From: VRUE01 sp963716245
GTDB taxonomy: Bacteria; Actinomycetota; Thermoleophilia; Solirubrobacterales; 70-9
Length of the DNA: 64,000 nt
Direction: 5' to 3'
Assembly (NCBI GenBank): GCA_963716245.1
Contig: OY970300.1
Span: 1,674,001 to 1,738,000, forward strand
The translations under genes were made by a program, and so were the position numbers. Positions 35,067-43,611 of this stretch are shown here, piece after piece; positions within the stretch are counted from its first letter, which is position 1; each line of letters starts with the position of its first letter. The notes below the pieces were generated by a model that worked only from the letters and a program-made list of their open reading frames with translations, was not told where the DNA came from and did no database searches.

Positions 35067-36350
35067 ATGGAGTCTCGGGCTTCCGACAACCGCGATCTCT
35101 CCGTCGTCGTCTTCGGCGCCAGCGGGATCGCCGGGCGGAACGTCGCCGGGTACCTGGCCGAGCGGGCCGGTGAGGTTGGCGCGAAGTGGGCGGTCGCCGG
35201 CCGCGACCCAGCGAAGATCGCGCAGGTGCTCGGGGAGATCGGGGTCGAGGCGCCGGAGACGATAATCGCCGATGTGGGCGACCCGGGGTCGCTCGCGGCG
35301 ATGGCCTCGCGGACGAAGGTGGTGCTCGACCTCGTCGGCCCCTACACCCTCTACGGCACGCCCGTCGTCGAGGCGTGCGTGGCCGGCGGCGCCCACTACG
35401 TCGACCTGACCGGCGAGATGGCCTTCGTGCGACGGACGATCGACGCCTTCCACGATCGGGCCGAGGCGGCGCGGGTGAAGGTCGTCCAGGTCTCCGGCTT
35501 CGAGGCGCTGCCGCCGGACCTGGCCGTCCTGCTCGCCGCCGAGACCGCCCGCGAGCGCTGGCAGGAGGACCTGGCCGAGGTCGATCTGGACGTCCACCTT
35601 CAGCCCCCACCGGGACGGCTCCGACTCTCCGATTCGCTCTCGGGCGGCACGCTGCAGAGCGCCGCCGAGCAGATCGCCGACCCCGACGCGGCGCGGATCG
35701 CCGATCCGGCGGTTCTGATCCCGGACGACGAGACGGCCGAGGCCGTCCGCGCCCGCAGCCCGATCGCCACCGCCCCCCGCTTCGACGACCGCGGCGACGT
35801 GATCGGGCCGATGACCCCGGGCGCCTTCATCAACCCGGCCGTGATCCACCGGACGATGGCGCTGAGCGCCGCCGCGCGCGGCGCCAAGGCAGAGCCCTTC
35901 CGCTACCGCGAGGGTGTCGCGATCCTCGCTGCGATCCCGACCGTCCCGCTCCGCTACGCGGTCGCCGCGACGATGAGCGCCACCCAGGTCGGCTTCGGCG
36001 CACTGGCCCGAGCGCGGCCCGCGGTCCGGCAGCGGGCGGCCGCCGCGATGCGCCGCTTCATGCCCCAGTCGGGCTTCGGCCCGGCCGGCGAGAGCCTCGA
36101 GGACTGGACCTGGCAGCTCCGGGTGAGCGCCCGCACGAGCGGCGGTCGTCACGTCCACGTCGAGGTCGACGCCGACGGCCAGCCTGGCTACCTGACGACC
36201 TCGCGGATGCTCGGCGAGGCCGGGCTGCTGCTCGCCGAGGACGGCGCCACCCCCGAGCGGGGCGGCTGCCTCACCCCCGCCGCGGCGCTCGGCACCGGCA
36301 GGCTCGACCGCTTCGAGCGCGCCGGTCTCCGCTTCGCCGTCTCGTCTTAA
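35067..36350 (+). CDS. Saccharopine dehydrogenase-like / trans-acting enoyl reductase family protein
   Basis: 427 residues from ATG 35067. The Rossmann N-terminus 'SVVVFGASGIAGRNVAGYLAERAGEVGAKWAVAGRDPAKI' and 'VVLDLVGPYTLYGTPVVEACVAGGAHYVDLTGEMAFV' are diagnostic of the saccharopine-dehydrogenase NADP-binding family that includes mycobacterial trans-acting enoyl reductases. The C-terminal half is typical of that subfamily (GYLTTSRMLGEAGLLLA). It likely reduces an enoyl or keto group of a lipid; the substrate is unknown. A strong hairpin follows four bases after the stop. Confidence 0.85.
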   Translation: MESRASDNRDLSVVVFGASGIAGRNVAGYLAERAGEVGAKWAVAGRDPAKIAQVLGEIGVEAPETIIADVGDPGSLAAMASRTKVVLDLVGPYTLYGTPVVEACVAGGAHYVDLTGEMAFVRRTIDAFHDRAEAARVKVVQVSGFEALPPDLAVLLAAETARERWQEDLAEVDLDVHLQPPPGRLRLSDSLSGGTLQSAAEQIADPDAARIADPAVLIPDDETAEAVRARSPIATAPRFDDRGDVIGPMTPGAFINPAVIHRTMALSAAARGAKAEPFRYREGVAILAAIPTVPLRYAVAATMSATQVGFGALARARPAVRQRAAAAMRRFMPQSGFGPAGESLEDWTWQLRVSARTSGGRHVHVEVDADGQPGYLTTSRMLGEAGLLLAEDGATPERGGCLTPAAALGTGRLDRFERAGLRFAVSS

Positions 36351-36353
36351 CGA

Positions 36354-36405
36354 CGCCGCTGCGTACTTTTCCCGTGCTATAGGCCGGTGAAAGTACGCAG
36401 CGGCG
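36354..36405 (+). terminator. 16-bp perfect hairpin after the enoyl-reductase gene
   Basis: CGCCGCTGCGTACTTT (36354-36369) and its exact complement (36390-36405) are separated by 20 nt. It starts four bases after the TAA. A T-run (TTTT) is inside the left arm end rather than after the stem, so it is a strong stem without a classical U-tail, in a convergent gap facing dxs. Confidence 0.6.
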
Positions 36406-36508
36406 CAATGGTCGGCTGTCCGGCGCAGGCTGCCCGAGCCTCCCGCGGCCTACGGGCAGCGGTCCGCCTGCCCAGCGGACCCTGCATATCCGGAGATACG
36501 CGCCTCCT

Positions 36509-36532
36509 CTCCCTGTAGTAACCCCAGAAACG
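36509..36532. repeat. Intergenic element copy 3 (24-nt core)
   Basis: Exact copy of 30506-30529. It is preceded by GGAG-atacgcgc-CTCC, which aligns with the small stem before copy 1 and differs by compensatory A-T to G-C changes at the stem base. It is followed by a short CCGC-gaa-GCGG hairpin instead of the long terminator stem. It lies in the convergent gap downstream of dxs. The rest of 36406-36616 shows no gene. Confidence 0.7.
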
Positions 36533-36616
36533 TCCGCGAAGCGGGCCGGTCCGTCGTCACCGAGAAGGCCGCCGGAGGCTAACCGATTGAGCGCTTTGAT
36601 GCAAGCCCTTGGGCGC

Positions 36617-38647
36617 TCAGCTCAGCGCCGGCGCGCCGGAGGGCAGCGCCGCCAGAACCCGCTCGGCGACCGCCTCGCCGGTCAGCCCGACCTCCTCGCG
36701 CAGCAGTGCCGGCTTGCCGTGGGTGACGTAGCGGTCCGGAAGGCCGATCCGCAGGACCCGCGCCCGCTCGTGGCTGCGGTCGCCGAAGGCGTCCTCGAGG
36801 TGCTCCAGGACGCCGGACCCGAAGCCGCCGGGCAGGACGTTCTCCTCGATCGTCACGACGAGGTCATGGCCTAGCGCCAGCCGCTCCAGCAGCTCCTCGT
36901 CGAGCGGCTTGGCGAAGCGCGCGTCGGCGACGGTCGGCTTCAGGTCGTGCTTGGCGAGCTCCTCCGCCGCCTGCAGGGCGACGGCGACGCCGTAGCCGTA
37001 GCCGAGCAGCGCCACCCGCTCCCCGCTCGCCAGCAGCTCTCCGGTGCCGACCGGGATCTCGCTCGCCTCGGCGGGCAGCTCGACGCCCTCGCCGCTGCCG
37101 CGCGGATAGCGCAGCGCCGCCGGGCCGTCGTGGGCGATCGCCGTGCGCAGCATGTGGACGAGCATCGCCTCGTCCCGCGGCGCCATCACGACCACGTTCG
37201 GCAGGGCGCGGAAGTAGGAGACGTCGAACGCGCCGTGGTGGGTCGGCCCGTCGTCGCCGACCAGGCCCGCCCGGTCCATCGCGAAGGTCACGTCGAGCTG
37301 CTGCAGGCAGACGTCGTGGACGATCTGGTCGTAGGCGCGCTGCAGGAAGGTCGAGTAGATCGCGCAGACGGGCTTGGCCCCCTGCAGGGCCAGGCCGGAG
37401 GCGAGCAGCACCGCGTTCTGCTCCGCGATCCCCACGTCGTAGTAGTGCTCCGGCAGCTCGTCGGCGAGCTTCTGCAGCCCGGTCCCCCCCGCCATCGCGG
37501 CGGTGATCCCGACGACCCGCTCGTCGCGCTCGGCCTCGGCGACGATCGCGTCGGCGAAGACCTGCGTGTACTGGGGCGGGGCGCCCGGCGTGGGCGGCTT
37601 CTCCAGGCGCTCGGGCGCGATCGAGTCGGGGGCGTCCGATTCCTTCACGGGCACCGGCTTCGGCGCCGGCGCGCCGTTGACGATCGATTTCGGCTTGGCC
37701 GCGTGCCACTTCTCCATTCCCGCGAGGCCGCCCTCCTCGGCGGGCGCGAAGCCCTTGCCCTTGACGGTGTGGATGTGGACGACGACGGGGCGGTCCGCCG
37801 CGAACGCCTCCTCGAGCGCTTCGCGCAGTGCGCCGACGTCGTGGCCGTCGATCACGCCCATGTAGGCGAGGTCGAGCTCCTCGAAGAAGAGGCCGGGCGC
37901 CCAGTAGGCCTTGATCGCCGACTTGATCTCCGGCCCGAGCCGCTCGATCCGCTTGCCGAGGCCGAGCGGCAGCTTGGTCAGCCGGTCCTCGACCCCCTCG
38001 CGCGCGTGGTAGAGGCGCGGGTTGAGCCGCACCCGGTTGAAGTAGCGCGACAGGGCGCCGACGTTCGGCGAGATCGACATCCCGTTGTCGTTGAGGACGA
38101 TCGCGATCGGCGTCTGCAGGCCGCCGGCCGCGTGCAGCGCCTCGTAAGCGACCCCGCCGGTCAGCGCCCCGTCGCCGATCACCGCCGCGACCCGTCCGTC
38201 CTCGCCGATCCCCTTGCGCATCGCCTCCTTCAGGCCGACGGCGTAGCCGATCGAGGTCGAGGCGTGGCCGGCGCCCATGATGTCGTGCTCGGACTCGGCG
38301 ATCGAGCAGAACGGCGCCAGACCCCCGTACTGGCGGATCGACGCGAGCCGGTCGCGCCGGCCCGTGAGCACCTTGTGCGGGTACGCCTGGTGGCCGACGT
38401 CCCAGAGGATCTTGTCGCGGGGCGAGTCGAGCAGGCTGTGCAGCGCGACGGCCAGCTCGCAGGTGCCGAGGTTGGCGCCGAAATGGCCGCCGATCTCCCC
38501 GATCGTGTCGATCACCTCTGTGCGGATCTCCTGCGCTACCTGCTGCAGCTGCTCCTCGTCCAGCTCGTGCAGGTCCGCGGGACCGTCGATCGCGTCCAGC
38601 AGCGGGCGTCCGGGCTCGTCCATGTTCTCCGGCTCCTTCTCGCTCAT
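36617..38647 (-). CDS. dxs: 1-deoxy-D-xylulose-5-phosphate synthase
   Basis: 676 residues from ATG 38647, overlapping the ispA-like stop by four bases. Thiamin-diphosphate motifs are 'LWDVGHQAYPHKVLTGR' and 'AVIGDGALTGGVAYEALHAAGGLQTPIAIVLNDN' (GDG...N). The catalytic Glu is in 'YYDVGIAEQNAVLLASGLAL', and the transketolase C-domain completes the protein. It joins pyruvate and glyceraldehyde-3-phosphate at the entry of the MEP isoprenoid pathway. It is in an operon with the prenyl synthase upstream. Its usual downstream neighbour tlyA is 6.4 kb away, beyond the island. Confidence 0.97.
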   Translation of the reverse strand: MSEKEPENMDEPGRPLLDAIDGPADLHELDEEQLQQVAQEIRTEVIDTIGEIGGHFGANLGTCELAVALHSLLDSPRDKILWDVGHQAYPHKVLTGRRDRLASIRQYGGLAPFCSIAESEHDIMGAGHASTSIGYAVGLKEAMRKGIGEDGRVAAVIGDGALTGGVAYEALHAAGGLQTPIAIVLNDNGMSISPNVGALSRYFNRVRLNPRLYHAREGVEDRLTKLPLGLGKRIERLGPEIKSAIKAYWAPGLFFEELDLAYMGVIDGHDVGALREALEEAFAADRPVVVHIHTVKGKGFAPAEEGGLAGMEKWHAAKPKSIVNGAPAPKPVPVKESDAPDSIAPERLEKPPTPGAPPQYTQVFADAIVAEAERDERVVGITAAMAGGTGLQKLADELPEHYYDVGIAEQNAVLLASGLALQGAKPVCAIYSTFLQRAYDQIVHDVCLQQLDVTFAMDRAGLVGDDGPTHHGAFDVSYFRALPNVVVMAPRDEAMLVHMLRTAIAHDGPAALRYPRGSGEGVELPAEASEIPVGTGELLASGERVALLGYGYGVAVALQAAEELAKHDLKPTVADARFAKPLDEELLERLALGHDLVVTIEENVLPGGFGSGVLEHLEDAFGDRSHERARVLRIGLPDRYVTHGKPALLREEVGLTGEAVAERVLAALPSGAPALS

Positions 38648-39525
38648 TCGTGCCTGGTGAAGATGTAGTCGGCGATCGCCTTCATGTCGTCCGTCTCGCC
38701 GTCGGCCTCTGCCAGCGCCTTGACCGCGTTCGCGTGGGACTCGCCGGCCAGCTCGCGCGCGCGATCGAGACCGAACAGGCTCACATAGGTGAGTTTGCCA
38801 TGCCGCTCGTCGCTGCCGCGCGGCTTGCCGAGCCGCTCCTCGCTCTCGGTCACGTCGAGGATGTCGTCGACGATCTGGAAGAGGATGCCAAGCTCCTCGG
38901 CGAAGCGGCGGTAGGGGCTCGCCTCGGGCTCCGCGAGCCCCTCCAGCGTCAGCACCACCGCGACCCCGGCGGCGATCAGCCGGCCGGTCTTCAGCTCGTG
39001 CAGGCGGCGCAGCGCCGCCGCGTCGCTGGCCTCCGCTGTGACGTCGACGTACTGGCCGCCGACCATGCCGTCGAGCCCGGTGGCGCCGGTCAGCTCGCGC
39101 AGGGCGGTGAGCACCCTGGCCGGGTCGCCCTCCTGGTCGCAGAAGAGGCGGATCGCCTCCGCGAACAGCGCGTCGCCGGTGAGGATCGCGACGTCCTCGC
39201 CGAAGCGGACGTGAGCCGTCGGCTTGCCGCGGCGCAGGTCGTCGTCGTCCATCGCCGGCAGGTCGTCGTGGATCAGCGAGTAGGTATGGATCAGCTCGAT
39301 CGCGCACGCCGCCGGCAGGAAGCGTGTCGGATCGGCGCCGAGCGCTCGCGCGGTCGCCAGCGCCAGCACCGGCCTGACGCGCTTGCCGCCCGCGAGCAGC
39401 GAGTAGCGCATCGCCTCCTGCAGGCCGTGCGTCTGCGGGCTGACCGGGAAGGAGAGCCGCTCCAGCTCGGCGTCGACCAGGGTGCGCAGATCCTCTGGGT
39501 ACGTCAGCGTCGCCGACCCGCTCAC
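38644..39525 (-). CDS. ispA: Polyprenyl (farnesyl/geranylgeranyl) diphosphate synthase
   Basis: 293 residues from GTG 39525. The first aspartate-rich motif is 'LIHDDLPAMDDDDLRRGKPT' and the second is 'QIVDDILDVTESEERLGKPRGSD'. 'GGKRVRPVLALATARALG' is the diphosphate-binding start. The small residues before the first motif (HTYSLIHDD) leave room for C15-C20 products; chain length is not certain. It overlaps the XseB-like gene (GTGA) and dxs (ATGA), making one tightly coupled isoprenoid unit. Confidence 0.93.
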   Translation of the reverse strand: MSGSATLTYPEDLRTLVDAELERLSFPVSPQTHGLQEAMRYSLLAGGKRVRPVLALATARALGADPTRFLPAACAIELIHTYSLIHDDLPAMDDDDLRRGKPTAHVRFGEDVAILTGDALFAEAIRLFCDQEGDPARVLTALRELTGATGLDGMVGGQYVDVTAEASDAAALRRLHELKTGRLIAAGVAVVLTLEGLAEPEASPYRRFAEELGILFQIVDDILDVTESEERLGKPRGSDERHGKLTYVSLFGLDRARELAGESHANAVKALAEADGETDDMKAIADYIFTRHE

Positions 39526-39701
39526 CGCTCGCCCTCGGCCCGCGACTCGCGGATCCGGCGATTTGCCTCCTCGACCGCCTCCGAGGACAGCTCGGCTGCC
39601 TCGCGGGCCAACTCGGCGGCCCGCTCGTCGCTCGCCTCCGCGCCTTCGAGCTCGGCGGCGATCGCCTCGAGCCGCAGCGAGACCTCGCGCAGCCGGCTCA
39701 C
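39522..39701 (-). CDS. xseB: XseB-like small protein (exonuclease VII small-subunit type)
   Basis: 59 residues, starting at a GTG overlapping the nusB TGA and ending in the GTG of ispA. The translation 'SRLREVSLRLEAIAAELEG...AAELAREAAELSSEAVEEANRRIRES' is a short helical hairpin like XseB. The position between nusB and ispA is where xseA-xseB lie in many Gram-positives. No xseA is adjacent, and the match to XseB rests on size, helical character and position, so the name is tentative. Confidence 0.5.
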   Translation of the reverse strand: MSRLREVSLRLEAIAAELEGAEASDERAAELAREAAELSSEAVEEANRRIRESRAEGER

Positions 39702-40078
39702 CGGGCGGCCTGCCTTTCGCGGACCGCCGCCCCGAGCACGCCGTTGACGAACGCCGGCGCGCCGGCTCCGCAGTACTCCTTGGCGATCTCGACCGCCTCG
39801 TCGATCGCCACCTCGTCCGGCACGTCGTCGCTGTGCTCGATCTCGTACAGGGCGACCCGCATCAGGCAGCGCTCCAGGGGGGCGATCCGCTCCAGCTCCC
39901 AGCCCCTCGCGTGGCGACCGATCGTCGCGTCGAGCTCCTCGCGATGCGCTTCGGCGCCTTCGGCCAGCTCGCGGGTGAACGGCCGCGCCTCGGCGAGCAG
40001 CTCGGCCAGCGGGTGCCCCGTGACCTCGCGCTGGTAGCAGGCGAAGACCGCGTCGCGGCGTTGCTCGGATCGGCGCAT
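39698..40078 (-). CDS. nusB: Transcription antitermination factor NusB
   Basis: 126 residues from ATG 40078. The all-helical NusB pattern is clear: 'RRDAVFACYQREVTGHP', 'IGRHARGWELERIAPLERCLMRVALYEI', 'DEVAIDEAVEIAKEYCGAGAPAFVNGVLGAAV'. It binds boxA RNA with NusE (S10) during rRNA transcription. The stop overlaps the XseB-like GTG. Confidence 0.95.
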   Translation of the reverse strand: MRRSEQRRDAVFACYQREVTGHPLAELLAEARPFTRELAEGAEAHREELDATIGRHARGWELERIAPLERCLMRVALYEIEHSDDVPDEVAIDEAVEIAKEYCGAGAPAFVNGVLGAAVRERQAAR

Positions 40079-40095
40079 GGGACGTATCTTCCCGC

Positions 40096-41697
40096 TTATC
40101 CGCCGGCGAGCGCCTCGTCGACCGCCTCGAGCAGCTGCGCTCCCGTGAACGGCTTCTGGAGGATCGTCACGTCGTCGTCGCGACGGCCCAGCGCGGAGAC
40201 GTCGTCCCCGTAGCCCGACATGTAGATCGCGGGCAGGTCCGGGCGCCGCGCCCGCACCCGGCTGACCAGTTCGCGGCCGGACATCGAGGGCATCAGGAGA
40301 TCGGTCAGCAGCAGGTCGACGTCGCTCTCGGAGGCCGTCAGGATCGCCTCGGCCTCCGAGCCGCTGCACGCGGTCTCGGCGCGGTACCCCTTGCGCCTGA
40401 GCATGTGGCTGACCACCGTGCCGACCGCCTCCTCGTTGTCGACCACCAGCACGGTCCTGCCCGCCCCGCCGGCGCTGCGCGGATCCCGCTGCGGCGGCTC
40501 GGGCGCGTCCAGGCCCACGGCCACGGGAAGGTAGACCCTGACCGAGGTCCCCCGCCCCGGCTCGCTCTCGATCTCGACGTGGCCGCCCGCGCGCGTCACG
40601 ATCCCGTAGACGGTCGCCAGGCCCAGGCCGGTGCCCTTGTCCCGCGGCTTGGTCGTGAAGAACGGGTCGAAGGCCTGCGCCGCGACCTCGCGCGACATCC
40701 CGACGCCGTCGTCGGAGACGGTCAGGACGAGGTGCGGGGCGCCGGGCGGGAGGTTCGGCACGGGCTCCGAATGCGGCTCCTCCAGCCGCAGCTCGCGCAC
40801 CTTGACGGCGATCGTGCCGCCCCGCGGCAGCGCGTCCCTCGCGTTGACGACGAGGTTGACGAGGAGCTGCTCGGCCTGTCCGCCGGCCAGGCCCACGGGC
40901 GGCAGGCCCGAGGGCGCGTCGACCGTCAGCTCCAGGTTCTCGCCGATTGTCCGGCGCAGGAGGCCCTCCGTGTCGCGGACGACGGCGACGAGGTCGACCG
41001 CCTGGAGCTCGGAGGTGTCGCGACGGCTGAACAGCAGCAGGCGTCGCGTCAGCTCGGCCGCCGTGCCCGCCGCCCGCTCGATCTCCCTCAGGCTCTCCAC
41101 GGTCTCCTCGTCGTCGGCCTCGGCGATCAGGCATTCGGTGTAGTTGAGGATCACCGAGAGCAGGTTGTTGAAGTCGTGCGCCACGCCGCCCGCAAGCTGA
41201 CCGACGGACTCGAGCCGCTGCGCCTGCTCCAGCTGCGCTTCGGAGCGCCTCAGCTCCGAGATGTCCTGGGTCGTGCCGTAGGCCCGGATCGGCGTTCCCG
41301 TCGTATCGGTCACCGTGCGACCCCGAGCCTGCAGGTGGTGGACCTCGCCGTCGCCATCGACGATCCGGTAGCTGTACTGGAAGGGGCCGGGTGTGGAGCG
41401 AACCCGCGCGACCAGATCCCTGAAGCGGTCGCGGTCCTCGGGATGCACCGAGGCGATCAGCTCCTCGATCGCCGGCGGCGGGCCGTCGGGATCCCGGCCG
41501 AAGATCCGCAGCAGCTCCCTGGACCAGGTCGAGCGGAGCTCCGGCAGCTTCCAGTTCCAGCTGCCCACGCGCGCCAGGGCTTCGGACTCCTCGAGCCGCC
41601 GCTCGCTTTCCCGCAGCTGCCCTTCGAGGTCTGCAATGCGTGCCGCCTGCTCGTCTCCCACCCAGTTCCCCCCGGACACAGAAGCCAGGGATCGCAT
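40096..41697 (-). CDS. Hybrid PAS sensor histidine kinase with receiver domain
   Basis: 533 residues, no TM segments, so cytoplasmic. In order: a coiled coil (about 18-45); a PAS fold (about 50-150, with 'FQYSYRIVDGDGEVHHLQARGRTV'); HisKA with 'GGVAHDFNNLLSVILNYTE' (phospho-His in AHDF); HATPase_c ('VNARDALPRGG', 'DDGVGMS', 'TGLGLATVYGIV'); and a C-terminal receiver ('VLVVDNEEAV...LLLTDLLMPSMSG') with phospho-Asp. The AHDFNN type is common in hybrid kinases. The HPt protein at 10.7 kb could be its phosphorelay partner, but this is speculative. It lies between efp and nusB, which are normally adjacent, so it is an insertion in the core order. Confidence 0.93.
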   Translation of the reverse strand: MRSLASVSGGNWVGDEQAARIADLEGQLRESERRLEESEALARVGSWNWKLPELRSTWSRELLRIFGRDPDGPPPAIEELIASVHPEDRDRFRDLVARVRSTPGPFQYSYRIVDGDGEVHHLQARGRTVTDTTGTPIRAYGTTQDISELRRSEAQLEQAQRLESVGQLAGGVAHDFNNLLSVILNYTECLIAEADDEETVESLREIERAAGTAAELTRRLLLFSRRDTSELQAVDLVAVVRDTEGLLRRTIGENLELTVDAPSGLPPVGLAGGQAEQLLVNLVVNARDALPRGGTIAVKVRELRLEEPHSEPVPNLPPGAPHLVLTVSDDGVGMSREVAAQAFDPFFTTKPRDKGTGLGLATVYGIVTRAGGHVEIESEPGRGTSVRVYLPVAVGLDAPEPPQRDPRSAGGAGRTVLVVDNEEAVGTVVSHMLRRKGYRAETACSGSEAEAILTASESDVDLLLTDLLMPSMSGRELVSRVRARRPDLPAIYMSGYGDDVSALGRRDDDVTILQKPFTGAQLLEAVDEALAGG

Positions 41698-41748
41698 GAT
41701 GGCGTACCGCGACGTTTACCGCAATTGCGATCGTCCCGGCGAGGGCAG

Positions 41749-42312
41749 CTAGGCGCGCGAGACGTACTCGCCGCTGCGGGTGTCGACCCGGATCGTCTCG
41801 CCCTCGTCGATGAAGAGCGGCACGTGGACGACCACGCCGGACTCGAGCGTCGCCGGCTTGCTGCCGCCGCCCGAGGCGGTGTCCCCCTTGACGCCGGGTT
41901 CGGTCTGGGTGACCTTCATGTCCACGGCGCTCGGCACCTGCACGTCGCTGGGCCGCTCGTCGACGAAGAGGACGTCGACCTCGTCGTTGGGCAGGACCCA
42001 CTTCATCGCCTCGCCGAGGACCTCGCCGGGGATCTCGATCTGCTCGTAGTCGTGGCTGTCCATGAAGACGGCCGCCTCGCCCGAGTCGTAGAGGTACTGC
42101 ATCTTGCGCGACTCGGTGTGTACGGGCCTGAACTTCTCCCCCGCCCGGAACGTCTTGTCCTGCACCGAGCCGTCGTCGATCTTGCGCAGCTTCGTCCGCA
42201 CGAACGCCCCGCCCTTGCCGGGCTTGACGTGCTGGAAGTCGAGGATCTTGAAGACCGATCCGTCGATCTCGATGTGGCTGCCGTTCTTGAACTGGTTGGT
42301 GCTGACGAGCAT
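41749..42312 (-). CDS. efp: Elongation factor P
   Basis: 187 residues from ATG 42312; a TTG twelve bases earlier is not needed. The KOW-like N-domain with 'FQHVKPGKGGAFVRTKLRKI' holds the tip Lys for modification. 'GEAAVFMDSHDYEQIEI' and the C-terminal OB domain with 'GVVVHVPLFIDEGETIRVDTRSGEYVSRA' complete the protein. It rescues ribosomes at polyproline. It stands upstream of nusB as in other actinobacteria, with the kinase gene between. Confidence 0.97.
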   Translation of the reverse strand: MLVSTNQFKNGSHIEIDGSVFKILDFQHVKPGKGGAFVRTKLRKIDDGSVQDKTFRAGEKFRPVHTESRKMQYLYDSGEAAVFMDSHDYEQIEIPGEVLGEAMKWVLPNDEVDVLFVDERPSDVQVPSAVDMKVTQTEPGVKGDTASGGGSKPATLESGVVVHVPLFIDEGETIRVDTRSGEYVSRA

Positions 42313-42324
42313 ATGAAGGCGCAA

Positions 42325-42768
42325 TCATGGCAAGAAACACGGGGCGCGAGACGCTGGCCCTCGCGCCCCTCCGGTGGGCACTAACGAGCGCGTCGCTGAG
42401 CCCTGTGATGCACTCGCAGACCGGCTCGAGGTCCGACGGCGAGCCAGAGGCATCTTTGCTGGAGCACCGTCGGAAGGCTCGTTGCGATAGATCAGGCGGA
42501 AGCGCGGTTTGCCCTTGTGGGTCTCGACGTCGAAACGGATTCGGCGGCAGTCGGCCAGCTCAGGGTGACGACCCAGGCCCATCAGTTCGCCGGCATGAGG
42601 ATTCGACTCGCATTCGAGGAAGAGCTCGGCGATCCGATGCTTGAGCGCATCGACTTCGGTGCGTTCGGAATCGGTGGCTGGGGTCGAAAGCCTCGTCAGC
42701 TCAGCTATATCGCCCTTGACCCCCTCGGCAAGCTCGACCTCGAGCTCGGGGGCCGTTCCGGCGTCCAC
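42325..42768 (-). pseudogene. RelE/ParE-like toxin gene, apparently frameshifted
   Basis: GTG start at 42768. The first about 95 codons encode 'LTRLSTPATDSERTEVDALKHRIAELFLECESNPHAGELMGLGRHPELADCRRIRFDVETHKGKPRFRLIYRNEPSDGAPA', a compact toxin-like fold. After about 42475 the frame becomes low-complexity Arg/Ser and runs on to 42325. Shifted by one base, the same DNA reads 'LAVGPRAGLRVHHRAQRRAR' and stops at 42381, which continues the usual C-terminal pattern of such toxins (LAVGPR...VYR.A..R). A one-base indel is therefore likely. The small gene immediately before it would be its partner. Confidence 0.55.
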
Positions 42769-42771
42769 GAC

Positions 42772-42993
42772 CTAGCGAACTTGAATGCCGACTTCAGCTA
42801 GCGCCTCGGCGCCGTCCTGAGTCCGTGCGGCAGCGCCGCTGCGAACCCGCTCCGCAGCAAGAGCCTCGATCTCATCATCTGCTCGGCTGCCTTGGAGAGC
42901 ATCGACCTTCCCCTGCATCTCATGCATCTGCGCTTCGAGGTCGCTCAGCTTCTCGAAGAGCTGCCTGGATTTCGTCCTGGGCAAGAGTGGCAT
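42772..42993 (-). CDS. Small helical protein, possible antitoxin partner
   Basis: 73 residues. The N-terminal two thirds form a coiled coil (SRQLFEKLSDLEAQMHEMQGKVDALQG). The rest is Ala/Arg-rich. It ends three bases before the toxin-like frame, a typical antitoxin-toxin spacing. No family is recognised; the antitoxin role is inferred only from position. Confidence 0.45.
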   Translation of the reverse strand: MPLLPRTKSRQLFEKLSDLEAQMHEMQGKVDALQGSRADDEIEALAAERVRSGAAARTQDGAEALAEVGIQVR

Positions 42994-43105
42994 AGAAACC
43001 AGGATACCCCGGCCGTCCGCCGTATTCGGCAGCCTCCTCGAGCTCGCGGGCTATATGCAGGCGACGGGCCGGGCCGTGGGCACTCTCTAAGCTGCGAGCG
43101 ACTCG

Positions 43106-43591
43106 ATGAAGGCTCCGCTCGGAAGACTCGTCGCGACCCTCGCCGCGCTGCTCGCGTTCGCCGTGCCGGCCCACGGGGCGGGCGAGCAGACGCGGGAGAG
43201 CTACGTGGCGACGGTCGAGCCGATCTGCGAGAGGGATCGCGGGGCGGCGGAACGTATCCTCGCGGGGACGAAAGACGCGATCAGGGAGGGACGGCTCGAC
43301 GCGGCCGGCCGCCAGCTGATCCGCGCCTCGAAGCGGTTCGGGGCGACGATCCGCCAGCTCGTCGCCGTCCCCCGTCCCGCCGCCGACGAGGCGAAGCTGC
43401 AGAGGTGGTTCGAGTTCCTGCGCATCGTCAGGGACCGGATCCGCCAGACCGGCGTCTATTACATTCGGAGCGAACGGATCAGGGCGACGCACGAATCGAT
43501 CCGGGTCGAAAAAAGCGGCAATGCCGCAAACAACGTCAGCTTCTCGCTCGGCTTCAAGCACTGCCGGCTGGGCCGTTCGCGGCTGGGCTGA
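43106..43591 (+). CDS. Secreted protein of unknown function
   Basis: 161 residues from ATG 43106. The signal peptide is 'APLGRLVATLAALLAFAVPAHG' with a cut near residue 25. The mature part is helical with two Cys (ICERDRG and FKHCRLG) that could pair. The pattern 'YVATVEPIC...A......G......A......L..V..P..' is familiar from hypothetical secreted proteins of this lineage, but no function is known. Confidence 0.65.
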   Translation: MKAPLGRLVATLAALLAFAVPAHGAGEQTRESYVATVEPICERDRGAAERILAGTKDAIREGRLDAAGRQLIRASKRFGATIRQLVAVPRPAADEAKLQRWFEFLRIVRDRIRQTGVYYIRSERIRATHESIRVEKSGNAANNVSFSLGFKHCRLGRSRLG

Positions 43592-43611
43592 GGCAGGCCG
43601 CGAAGACCCCC

